NCBI GenBank assembly: GCA_025363455.1 | Contig: JANYDW010000051.1 | Location: 44,749 to 108,748 of the forward strand | Source of the DNA: Oleiharenicola sp. | Lineage (GTDB): Bacteria > Verrucomicrobiota > Verrucomicrobiia > Opitutales > Opitutaceae | Length of the DNA stretch: 64,000 nt | Reading direction: 5' to 3' | Shown: positions 49,297-58,103 of the stretch, piece after piece | Layout: each line of letters opens with the position of its first letter | Numbering within the stretch: the stretch's first letter is position 1 | The notes under the pieces: generated by a model | The model's input: only the letters and a program-made list of their open reading frames with translations | Told to the model about the DNA's origin: nothing | Databases searched by the model: none | Position numbers and translations under genes: made by a program

Positions 49297-49509
49297 ATGA
49301 CGCCGATTCGATTGCCCGGCTCCGGCCTCACCGTCTCCTCACTCTGCCTCGGCGGGACGATGCATGGCAACACGATCACAGAGGCGGAGATTTTTGCCCT
49401 GCTCGACCGCTTCGTCGCGCTGGGCGGCAACTTCCTCGACGCCGCGCGCATCTATTTCGACTGGGTGCCGGGCGAGTCCAGCGGTTGGAAACCGGGGCTC
49501 GCGCCATGA
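49297..49509 (+). pseudogene. Remnant of an aldo/keto reductase gene
   Basis: About 70 residues from the start of an aldo/keto reductase are readable: TPIRLPGSGLTVSSLCLGG, then ALLDRFVALGGNFLDAARIYFDWVPGESS. This corresponds to the first two strands and the Asp of the active-site region (DTAxxY in the family). The rest of the barrel and the catalytic Tyr, Lys and His are missing. The following GT87-like gene starts inside the broken end (4-base overlap). It is a truncated gene, not a functional reductase. Confidence 0.75.
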
Positions 49510-50786
49510 TCGAACCTTCCCAGCCACTCGAGCTACCCACCGCTTCGCCGTGGTATCGCTTGGGGCCGGTATTGATCGCGGCGACGGTCTACGTGCTCTG
49601 CATCGGTCATCCCCGCCTGTGGGACTGGTCCATCTGGCCGCAGAGCATGGCTCGTTTCGGCGCCACGTTCCTCGACATGAACAGTCATCTTGCGATCGGC
49701 CAGGCCGTGGCCCGACATGAAGCGGTGCCGGGGCAGATCATTCCGGCGGACTTGATGCAGCGGATCTATTTCGGGCCGAAGTCGCTCTATTGGTACGGAT
49801 ATTTCGCGCCCAGCCCCTCCTACACTTTGCCACTGGCCGTCGGGTGCGTGGTCGGATTTCTCCTGACCATTGTCCTCCTGTTCCGTCCCCACAATCTGGC
49901 GGAATCGGGCTACCTGATGGCCACGCTGGTGAGTCCGCCCGTCTTGCTGCTCGTTGAGCGGGGAAATATCGACCTGCTGGTTTTCTCCGTACTGGCGGGG
50001 GCTTTCACGCTGATGGCCCGCCCGCGGCCGGCCCAGCGCTGGGCCGGCTGGGCGATCGTCACCGCCTTTATTGGTTTCAAATACTATCCCGCCGTGGCCT
50101 ATGCCGGATACCTTGGCAGCGGCGCCAGTCGCCGGGAAAAATCCGTCGCCTTGGGACTGGGCCTGGTCGCGGTAACCGCCTTCCTCGTGCTCACGCGCGA
50201 GGAAGTCCACTACCTCGCCACTCATCAGTTCGACAACCGCTTCTATCCCTTCTTTGGCGTCCGCGAGCTCTGGATCATGGTCGGGCAGACCCTGGCCCGC
50301 GCTGCCTGGATTGGTCTGGGTGCCTGGTTGATCGGCACAGGTGCCCTAGCCTGGTTGTTGGGCCCCTTGGAGCGCGTGGCACCGGCTTTTGATGTCCGCC
50401 AAACCTGCTTTGTCGGCGGGGCCTCGATGCTGGTGTTTTGCTTCATCTTCACCAGCAGTCCCGACTATCGTCTTGTGCATTTTCTCTTTTGCCTGCCATG
50501 GCTGGCCGTCCTTATCCGCCGGGATGGGCTCGTCGCATCGCGCTGCCATCGCATCGCGATGTTGTGCCTGGTCTTGTTTCTTGCCGTCCCTTGGTTCGGC
50601 ACCCTCGGTGTCCGCTCGGCGGTGGCTCTGGACTCCCCCGGAGCCTGGTCGGCCGTACTTTTCCTGAAACAGTTTGGCTGGTGGTTTCTTATGGTCTGCC
50701 TCGGGGCACTGCTGCTCCGGATGCTCGCTGCACGCGGCTTGGAACTCCTGGGCCGTTCCTCCCCCGCTCAATCGATCCAAGAATAG
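49506..50786 (+). CDS. Polytopic membrane protein, GT87/DUF2029-like
   Basis: The 426-residue product has about ten to eleven hydrophobic helices (for example GPVLIAATVYVLCI, LAVGCVVGFLLTIVLLF, WAIVTAFIGFKYYPAVAYAGYLG). An early periplasmic loop holds Asp residues (FGATFLDMNSHLAIGQAVA) and the segment LLLVERGNIDLLVFSVLAGAF is typical for the DUF2029/GT87 group of lipid-linked-sugar mannosyltransferases. The resemblance is moderate. The start codon lies within the end of a truncated reductase gene, so it may have arrived by an insertion or deletion. Confidence 0.6.
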   Translation: MIEPSQPLELPTASPWYRLGPVLIAATVYVLCIGHPRLWDWSIWPQSMARFGATFLDMNSHLAIGQAVARHEAVPGQIIPADLMQRIYFGPKSLYWYGYFAPSPSYTLPLAVGCVVGFLLTIVLLFRPHNLAESGYLMATLVSPPVLLLVERGNIDLLVFSVLAGAFTLMARPRPAQRWAGWAIVTAFIGFKYYPAVAYAGYLGSGASRREKSVALGLGLVAVTAFLVLTREEVHYLATHQFDNRFYPFFGVRELWIMVGQTLARAAWIGLGAWLIGTGALAWLLGPLERVAPAFDVRQTCFVGGASMLVFCFIFTSSPDYRLVHFLFCLPWLAVLIRRDGLVASRCHRIAMLCLVLFLAVPWFGTLGVRSAVALDSPGAWSAVLFLKQFGWWFLMVCLGALLLRMLAARGLELLGRSSPAQSIQE

Positions 50787-51022
50787 GAGCTTGGCTCAAC
50801 GCCCCCCCGCCCTTCCTCGAGACTAAGTGCTCTCCGTCGGCGAATATTGCCTCCGTGCCGCATCCTTCGACCGTGTGCTTTGCCAAAGTGAGTTCAGCCG
50901 GCGTGTCCGGCTGCTTCTTCACGTAACTGTAACCACCTGCATCATTCCGGGCAAAAATAGCCGGCGCAAGCTCACGGCACTGTTCCGCCCTCGCTCTTGA
51001 AAATCAGAAAGCGCCGTGGAAC

Positions 51023-52048
51023 CTAGCCGCGGTTGGCGCTCGTCGCGAGCAACGCCAATTTCTCTTCCTTGGTCAGGAACGCGATATCCAGCGTATTGCG
51101 CTGCGCCTGCCTGATCTCCGCCGGGGTGAGCCCGGCCGCGGGCGCGGCGACGTCGTATTCGTGCCGCAGGTCGATGCCACTGATGCTCGGGTCGTCCGTG
51201 TTGATCGTAGCCCGTAACCCGGCGTTGAGGAATCGCTTCAACGGGTGCGCGGCGAGACTCGGCACCGTGTTCGTTTGCACATTGCTCGTGAGGTTGGCCT
51301 CTATCCCGATGCGGTTCGCGGCCAGGTAATCCATCAGCTTGGGGTCGGCCACGGCACGGACCGCGTGCCCGATGCGCGTGGCCCCGAGCTCGCGGATCGC
51401 CGCCTACACGCTCGGGGCGCCCCCAGCCTCGCCTGCGTGCACCGTGATCGCCCAGCCGGCGTCGCGCCCGCGCTTGAAGTGCTCGACGACGAGCTCCGCG
51501 GGATGGTTTTTCTCGTCGCCCGCCAGGTCCAAGGCGACGAGGTGCTCGCGGTGGGTGAGCAGCGCCTCCAGCTCTCGCTGACACGCCGCGGCCCCAAAAG
51601 TCCGGCTCAAAATGCCGATGAGTTTCACCTTCACCCCCGTCGCCCGGCTGCCCTCAGCCACGCCCTCGACGACCGCCTCGACCACCTTGGCCATGTCGAG
51701 CTGGTGCGACATTGCCATGAAATACGGGCTAAAGCGCAGCTCCAGGTAGTCGATGCCCTCGGCTTTCGCGTCCTCCACGTTTTCGCGCGCGATCCGCCGA
51801 CAGGCCGCGGCGTCGGCAAGCACGGCGATCATCCACTCAAACTTCGTCAGGAAGGTCAGCAAATCCGGCACCTTCTCCATCACCTGCACATGGGGCCGCA
51901 GTCCCTCGGGGGTGTCGGCGGGCAGCCGGATGCTGTGCCGGCGGGCGAGGTCGAGGATGGTCGTAAGCCGCATGTTGCCGTCGAGGTGGCGATGCAGGTC
52001 GATGAAGGGCAGATGGGGATCCATGTCAGGGGCGGCGGACTTGGGCAC
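51023..52048 (-). pseudogene. add: Adenosine deaminase gene with one in-frame TAG
   Basis: The minus-strand frame matches adenosine deaminase over its whole length of about 341 codons: [13 protein letters not shown] with the zinc-binding Hx[36 protein letters not shown], then after the interruption [22 protein letters not shown] and [11 protein letters not shown] single TAG stands at 51404-51406, where E. coli Add has Trp (ESIWQAIRELGA versus [15 protein letters not shown]). The codon next to it is otherwise undisturbed, so a TGG-to-TAG change explains it. The gene is either a recent pseudogene, a readthrough case, or carries a sequencing error. Without readthrough only 214 residues are made and the zinc site is incomplete. 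Confidence 0.8.
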
Positions 52049-52210
52049 GGCGCACGTCTACAGCAAAATCCTCACCAAGCCACGGCTTTCTTGCGTGCGT
52101 CAACCCGCGCAGGCGCCGCCTCCCGGTGTCGCCGATGACCTGATCTAAGGTTAATTCCTTCGTGACGCATTCGGCCTTGGGAACGTACCCTGCCTGGCTG
52201 GAACAATCTC

Positions 52211-52942
52211 ATGAAAAAAACCATCTCCGTGGTCGTGGCGATCGGTATTGTCGCGATCTTCATCGCCATCCTGCTGCGTCACGGGGAAATCGCGGACCCG
52301 CGGCCGGCCGCGGTCAATACCCCGAAAGCGGCCGATTCGCCTGCGCCCCGTCCGGCACTTTCCGCTGCGCCCCCCGAAGCGCAAAATCCCTCCGTCAGCC
52401 AGTCCTCTCCCACCTCCATCCCGCTCATTGACCGAAACAACCCCGCATATGCGACCATGATCCGCGCTCTGGACGCCGAATACCGGTCCTTGTTCCAGCA
52501 ATCCCTCCCATACGAATCCCGCAATACGTCCGAGATCGAGGCTGCGGTCCGGCTCCTCACCACGATCCGGCTTTCGCAGATGATGCACGAGGCCACCCTG
52601 GCCACGGTGATCAAGTCGTCCGCCCATTCCGTGACGATCGCGATACCCGCATACGAGGCCGAGGGACGATCGCTCCAGCGTTATCTGGAGGACAGCCTCC
52701 ACCTGTCGGTCAAGAACCTGGACCTGAACTGGGAACTGACGAAACTCTTCGACCACTTCGGCCGGTACAAGCAGGAGATCGAAGTGAGACCCGATGGCCA
52801 GTTTCGCGGCGAAACCCTCTATCAGATCGGCCACTTTACTGATTTATCGATGGTCTTTGGCGGGCTACATACCCAATCCAACCTCCCGAGTTCCGATCTC
52901 GGTGGCTACGGAGTGTTTGAGTCGCTGTTCCCCAAGTCCTGA
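52211..52942 (+). CDS. Membrane-anchored or exported protein of unknown function
   Basis: The 243-residue product has one N-terminal membrane or signal segment (SVVVAIGIVAIFIAILL), a Pro/Ala/Ser-rich linker (about 30-75), and a soluble domain. The soluble part contains YATMIRALDAEYRSLFQQSL and a region HSVTIAIPAYEAEGRSLQRY that I do not recognise. It lies between the broken add gene and the hybrid sensor kinase gene, and its strand is opposite to both. No motif suggests an enzyme. Confidence 0.6.
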   Translation: MKKTISVVVAIGIVAIFIAILLRHGEIADPRPAAVNTPKAADSPAPRPALSAAPPEAQNPSVSQSSPTSIPLIDRNNPAYATMIRALDAEYRSLFQQSLPYESRNTSEIEAAVRLLTTIRLSQMMHEATLATVIKSSAHSVTIAIPAYEAEGRSLQRYLEDSLHLSVKNLDLNWELTKLFDHFGRYKQEIEVRPDGQFRGETLYQIGHFTDLSMVFGGLHTQSNLPSSDLGGYGVFESLFPKS

Positions 52943-52960
52943 GCCCGCCTGTCCCCTACT

Positions 52961-55900
52961 TCAACTACGCCGGGCTTCCTCGACCGCCTTCATCAGGTCG
53001 GGAATATCATAGGGCTTGGGCAAGGTGGCGCAGAATCCATAGCTGCGCGGATTGGCCATGACCGGGTCGTTGGAATAACCGCTGGAGGCGATGGCCCGGA
53101 TGCCGGGATCGGACTTGAGCAATTCCTGCAGGGCGTCCTTGCCGCCCATGCCGCCGGGGACAGTGAGGTCAAAGATCACCAGGTCGATCGGATGGCTCGA
53201 CTGGCGCACCGACGTATAAACCCGGACGGCCTCGGCGCCGTCGGCCGCAAACACGGCTTCATGGCCCGCCAGGGAAAGCATCCGGCCCGCCACCCGCCGG
53301 ATGACATCCTCGTCGTCCATGACGAGCACGCGGGCCGGACCCTGGCCCTTGGCCCACGGAGTGGCCGTCGGCACGCGCGATATTTCCTTCCGGGCGCCGG
53401 GCAGCCAGATCCGGAAGGTGGTGCCCTGCCCGACCCGGGATTCCACCTCGATGTGCCCATTGTGCTTTTTGATGATCGAGCGCACGGTGGCCAGTCCAAG
53501 GCCACTGTTACCCGACTTGTCCTTGGTGGAGAAATAGGGATCGAAGATCTTGGGGAGGTACTCCGGCGCGATGCCCTTGCCGGTGTCGGCGATCGTGAGC
53601 TTGAGGAATCTGCCGGTGGGCAAGGTGCCCACGTCACCTGCTCCCAGCGAGACGGCGGCCAACGCGATGCTGACCACGCCGCCGTCTGGCATGGCCTGCA
53701 CGGCGTTGATGACAAGGTTGTGGACCACGCGGGATATCTGCCCCGCATCGACGTCGCCCGGCGGCAGGTCAGGGGGGTAATCGAAGTCGAAACGCACCTT
53801 GGATCCGTGACTCGCAAAGTTCGCAGCCTCTTTCACCACATCCGGCAGGAAGACACTGGTGCGCACGGGATCGCCGCCCTTGGCGAAGGTGAGCAGCTGC
53901 TGCGTAATGTCCTTGGCCCGGCGCGCCCCGCGCTCGGCCTCGGAGATGCAGTCGCCGGCGGCGGCCATCACGCGCTTGTCCATCGCCGCCAGGCCAAGGT
54001 TGCCCAGGATGGCGGTGAGCAGGTTGTTGAAATCATGCGCGATGCCGCCGGCCAGCACACCGAGTGATTCAAGCCGGGAGGAACGCTCCAATTCACCCTG
54101 CAGCCGCGCCTCTTTTTCCATCTGGCGGCGGATCTGCTCAGTCTGCGCCCGCACCCGGCGGCCCAGCACGACACTCCAGCTGACGATCATCAGCGTGAAC
54201 AAGGCCAGGCCGCCCACCGCGTAACCCGTCCGCCGGGCCGTCCACCACGGCGGCAGCTCCAATACGTTGACGTCGGCCGGCGTGCGCAGCTCCAGGTGGA
54301 AACCGTGCGGCCGGCGGTATTCGTCGTATTCCACCACATAGACGCCGGTCAGGTCGAGCCGGGTGCCCGTTGCAGGTGGGGTCCACCCGGCGATATCGTG
54401 CAGGATGGCTTCGAAAACCGTGTCCCCAGCCTGCAAGGTCAGCTTGGCTTGCGTCCCTTCTGTCACGGTCTGCCGCAGGATGGCGGGGATCCGTACCAAG
54501 CGGGCGTCCGCCTCCGGCAGGAACGTGCCAACGCTGGCCAGCTCTTGGGGGCTGATCAGCTGTCCCGCTTTGACGGTGCGCCAGACCGCTTCGCGCAGGA
54601 TCAGGCGACTGCCCGACCGGCCCGGAAAACCAACCACCTCCACCCGGTCGCCGGGATGGAGCTGGCTGGTTTCTCGAGTCAGCACGAATAGGCCCCCGCC
54701 TTCGTCCTCCAAGTAAAGATAGCGCCCGGGCTCATAGAGCAGAATCTGGCCGGACAGTCGTACCCGCCGGTTGGACAACTGCGCCGCAGAGGACTGGCGC
54801 AGCCCGGAAATTGTCTGGGCCGGCACTGCATAAGGATTTGTCGGTCTCGGCTCGTCCACCAGCACGGCGTCGCGGCTCTGAACCCACAGACGTATGTCGG
54901 TGAGTTCCCGATTCACATTGACCAAGGCGTTGCACACGCCGCGCACCCGGACCAACGCCCCTTCCATGGCTTCCATCGACTTGTCCTCGGGGAGATAGGC
55001 CGTGAATTCGCCCGTCAGCGTGGTGAGGTCCAGCCTCGTCCAGCCCCCTTCCTGAGCCACCCGGCGCACATAGCCGTGGATTTCCACGCGCTGGCCTTCT
55101 TCCGCCCCCGATAGCGCCTGTTCCAGTGTGATGCCTCGCGCGGGCGGCTGCGCCATGTTCCCCAAAAAGGACGCCTCAATCATCTCGACCTCCGGCACAA
55201 AGGACCCGCGCACCGTCACGCCCGTAAGGGTGAGCGATGAACCCGCAACCATCGCCCCGCCTCGTCCTGGCTGGTGCCGCACCCGTACTCCGCCGCTGGC
55301 ATCCTGCAGGTAGAAAAATTCCGCGCGTTCGTCAGCCCAGGTGATGACGCCCCGCAGCACGACCGGATATCTTTTCTCCGCCTCGTCCGCGGGCAGGTCC
55401 AACACGTGCTCTGCCAAACGCAGACGCATCGACGCCCGGCCCGGGACTTGGAGGCTTGATACCGGCAGGACCGCTCGATCCGTGCGACGGAAAAGTGGCT
55501 CGCCCAGCGTCCAGCCGGCTTCCCCGACCATGGGCCGGCCGATGACTTCCACCGCCGCATTTTCCGGCAGCATCTCGGGCTGTGCGGTGGCGATCACGAT
55601 CTGTGCAGTTCCATCACGCAGGGTGATCGATTTGCCCGAATCCTGCGCTTTCACCTCGCCAACCACGCGCACCCACGGCTGTTTTGCGGTGGCTAGCTGG
55701 TCCAGCAGCGTACGCGGCAACTTGAAGCGCTCATCGTCGGCCAGCCAGCCCAGCACCTCGACGTCGCTGCGGCGCGGTGCCCAACATTCGACCTGCTGGA
55801 GATGTCCCTCGGAATCGCGCGTGACGACACAAGTTCCCCGGAATCGGATCCGGGCTCCGACCAACTGTGGCACCGGGTCTGTACCGCTGATCGGCAGGCG

Positions 55901-56494
55901 CAGGCCTATCACCCGTTTCTAACAGAGCACCTGGAACAGCACATGCGTGGGATCCGGGTCACTCTGCCCGAAGACATGGCCCTCGCCCTCGACCCAGTGG
56001 ACGTCCAATTTAGCAATTTCGCCCATCCGACCCGCCAGTGGTATCGGCGCCGGCAGCGCGTTGCCGTCCAGCACTGTCGCTTGAATCAATTCACCAGCCA
56101 ATCCCTCGGCGACCACCACGGTTCCCTCGAGCCTGACCCGCTGGCCACTCTGGATAGGCAGCGCCCGCCCGCGCGTGGGCAAGTAGACGCCCGCGCCGGC
56201 ACTCTCCCCCCAAAGCACATGCCATGGCGCATCGTAATAAAAGACCGTGAGCTCCATTCGCACCGGGTGGGGCTTCTGCTTTTCCGCGTCGCTCAGGGTC
56301 CAAAATTCGCCACCCGTGGTGATGACCGCGGGCGCCACCGGATCAGTCCGTGCCGAAACGGGTGACGGCGTCTGGGCCAGGAGCCGCGCGCTCCCGGTCA
56401 CAAGCAACAGTCCAAACGCAGCCGTCGCGATCCAGCCATGCGGCGGCGCGCATAGCCGAATCGGTTTGGCAGGGAGCTGACAAAGTGGGGGCAC
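52961..56494 (-). CDS. Hybrid sensor histidine kinase, split by one in-frame TAG
   Basis: The full minus-strand frame (1177 codons) is interrupted by one TAG at 55919-55921. The first part (191 codons, 55919-56494) has a signal peptide (ATAAFGLLLVTGSARLLAQ) and the start of a periplasmic region with OB-fold-like repeats (QRVRLEGTVVVAEG). The second part could restart at the GTG at 55912. It holds more such repeats, a membrane helix VGGLALFTLMIVSWSVVLG, an H-box (GIAHDFNNLLTAILGN), an ATPase domain (LVINAVQAMPDGG, GLGLATVRSIIKK) and a receiver domain at the end with Asp in VIFDLTVPGG. Domains are otherwise intact. Without the first part the sensor would lack its signal peptide. Confidence 0.82.
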
Positions 56495-56901
56495 GTTACG
56501 GGGCGAAAACGGGGGTAACCGAGATCGCTTTATACTCTATTTATCGACGAATGGAACGACCGACTTGAGGCATTCTTTCTCTCGCGCTCCTTCTTTGTCG
56601 CTTGCTCACTAGCCCCATCAAACCAGCTGATGACCTCCCTTCGCACCGGGAGGCAAGGTGCGGTAGCCCGGGCCCTTAGCAGTAGGCATCAGCGCGCCCT
56701 CCCGCGGTCCCGCTCGGCCCAGCATCGTGATCGCCGTAGTCTGGCGAAGATGGAAAGTCCCGCGAAGGCGATATGCCAGCCGTCCTGTCAGCCATAGGCT
56801 CTGCGACGGCTGAAGGCCCAGCGAAGGCGGGCTCGCCACGTCGTAGGCTCTGCGAAGGCGGGTTGCGTTAAACGTAAAACCATGCTTTTTCGCCGGCTCG
56901 C
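56495..56901. other. Intergenic region with repeat words
   Basis: No gene is seen in these 400 bases between the divergent sensor-kinase and ABC ATPase genes. The first 230 bases are undistinguished, apart from a fairly AT-rich stretch near 56525-56560. The second half contains the repeat words listed for 56731-56864. Confidence 0.4.
56731..56864 (+). repeat. Word repeat, CATAGGCTCTGCGACGG / GCGAAGGCGGG type
   Basis: TCGCCGTAGTCTGGCGAAG, CAGCCATAGGCTCTGCGACG, CCCAGCGAAGGCGGG and CGTCGTAGGCTCTGCGAAGG follow each other. They are variants of the words at 39640, 41740-41800 and within rsmB. Confidence 0.7.
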
Positions 56902-57882
56902 ATGATCGAAGTCGAAAATCTCACCCGCGTCTTCCGCACCTACAAGAAGCAGCCTGGGTTCTGGGGCGGCGTGAAAGGCTTGTTCAAACGCGAGTTCGAG
57001 GAGACCCGCGCAGCGGACAACGTCAGTTTCTCGATCAAGGAGGGCGAGCTCGTCGGCTTCCTCGGGCCCAACGGGGCGGGCAAGACCACCACGCTCAAGA
57101 TGCTCTCCGGCCTCATCTACCCCACCAGCGGCTCGGCCCGCGTGGCGGGCTTCGATCCCTCGAAGCGGGAGAACGCCTACCGCCGCCTCTTCGCCCTTGT
57201 GCTCGGCCAGAAAAACCAGCTCTGGTGGGACCTGCCCGCCGTGGAGTCCTTCCACCTCCTCCGCGCCATCTACGGCCTGCCGCCCGCCGAGTTCAAGGCC
57301 ACGCTCGATGAGCTGGTCGAGCTCCTCGGCATCGGGCCCAAGCTCAACGTCATGGTCCGCGAACTTTCCCTCGGCGAACGTATGAAGATGGAGCTCATCG
57401 CCGCCCTGCTCCACCGGCCGCGCGTCCTCTTCCTCGACGAGCCCACGATCGGCCTCGACGTCGTCTCACAGAAGGCCGTGCGCGGTTTCCTGCGCGACTA
57501 CAACCGCCGGTACAAGACCACGATCCTCCTCACGAGCCACTACATGGCCGACATCTCGTCGCTCTGCGAGCGGGTGATCGTGATCGACCACGGGAAGAAG
57601 ATCTACGACGGCGACCTCGACGCCATCGCCGGCGCCGGCGCCCGCCAGCGCATCATTCGCTTCAAACCCCGGGACGGCTCCTTCCCCACCGACTGGCAGC
57701 CCGCGCATGGCGTGAGCAAGGCCGGGGAGGACGGCGAATTGGTCCTCCATGTCCCCAGCGAGCGCGTAACGGCCGTCTGCTCCCAGATCCTCGCCCATGG
57801 CCCGGTAGACGACATCACGATCCAGGACGTCCCCCTCGAAGACATTATCAGCGAACTGTTCAGCCGCGGTATTAAGGCGTAA
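56902..57882 (+). CDS. ABC-2 type ATP-binding protein, orphan
   Basis: The 326-residue product has Walker A LGPNGAGKTTTLK, the Q-loop VLGQKNQLWWD (about 108-118), the signature LSLGERMKMELIAALL, Walker B RVLFLDEPTIGLD, and a long C-terminal region. LWWDLPAVESFHLLRAIYGL is typical for ATPases that work with ABC-2 permeases of unknown export function. Such a gene is normally followed by one or two permease genes, but here none follows: after 220 bases comes a histidine kinase gene of different base composition. The partner was probably lost or displaced, or it lies elsewhere. Confidence 0.83.
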   Translation: MIEVENLTRVFRTYKKQPGFWGGVKGLFKREFEETRAADNVSFSIKEGELVGFLGPNGAGKTTTLKMLSGLIYPTSGSARVAGFDPSKRENAYRRLFALVLGQKNQLWWDLPAVESFHLLRAIYGLPPAEFKATLDELVELLGIGPKLNVMVRELSLGERMKMELIAALLHRPRVLFLDEPTIGLDVVSQKAVRGFLRDYNRRYKTTILLTSHYMADISSLCERVIVIDHGKKIYDGDLDAIAGAGARQRIIRFKPRDGSFPTDWQPAHGVSKAGEDGELVLHVPSERVTAVCSQILAHGPVDDITIQDVPLEDIISELFSRGIKA

Positions 57883-57930
57883 CGTCAGACTCCGGTGGAG
57901 AGATCGCGGTGGGCAGGTATATCGCGAGAT

Positions 57931-57948
57931 TAACCTGAATTTAGGTTA
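57931..57948. promoter_or_regulatory. Palindrome TAACCT-N6-AGGTTA, possible operator
   Basis: TAACCTGAATTTAGGTTA is a perfect inverted repeat with a 6-base AT-rich centre in the gap between the ABC ATPase and the histidine kinase genes. Its symmetry and position suggest a binding site for a dimeric regulator of the signalling block. It does not belong to the repeat families. Confidence 0.4.
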
Positions 57949-58103
57949 GTTTGACCCGGGTATTGGGTCCATCTCTCGTCATGCTGGGAACCCATATGTC
58001 ATCTCCCCTCGCAGTATAATAAGGAACACCGTCTCTTGAGGACTTTAATGATCGGACTGCTCTCAGGCAGAGAGCCGACACTACCCTGAGAATCCCAACC
58101 CCT

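Noticed and set aside
50787..51022. Short minus-strand frame between the GT87-like gene and add
   Set aside because: It encodes fewer than 80 residues without known motif and might be a gene remnant, but nothing supports a call.
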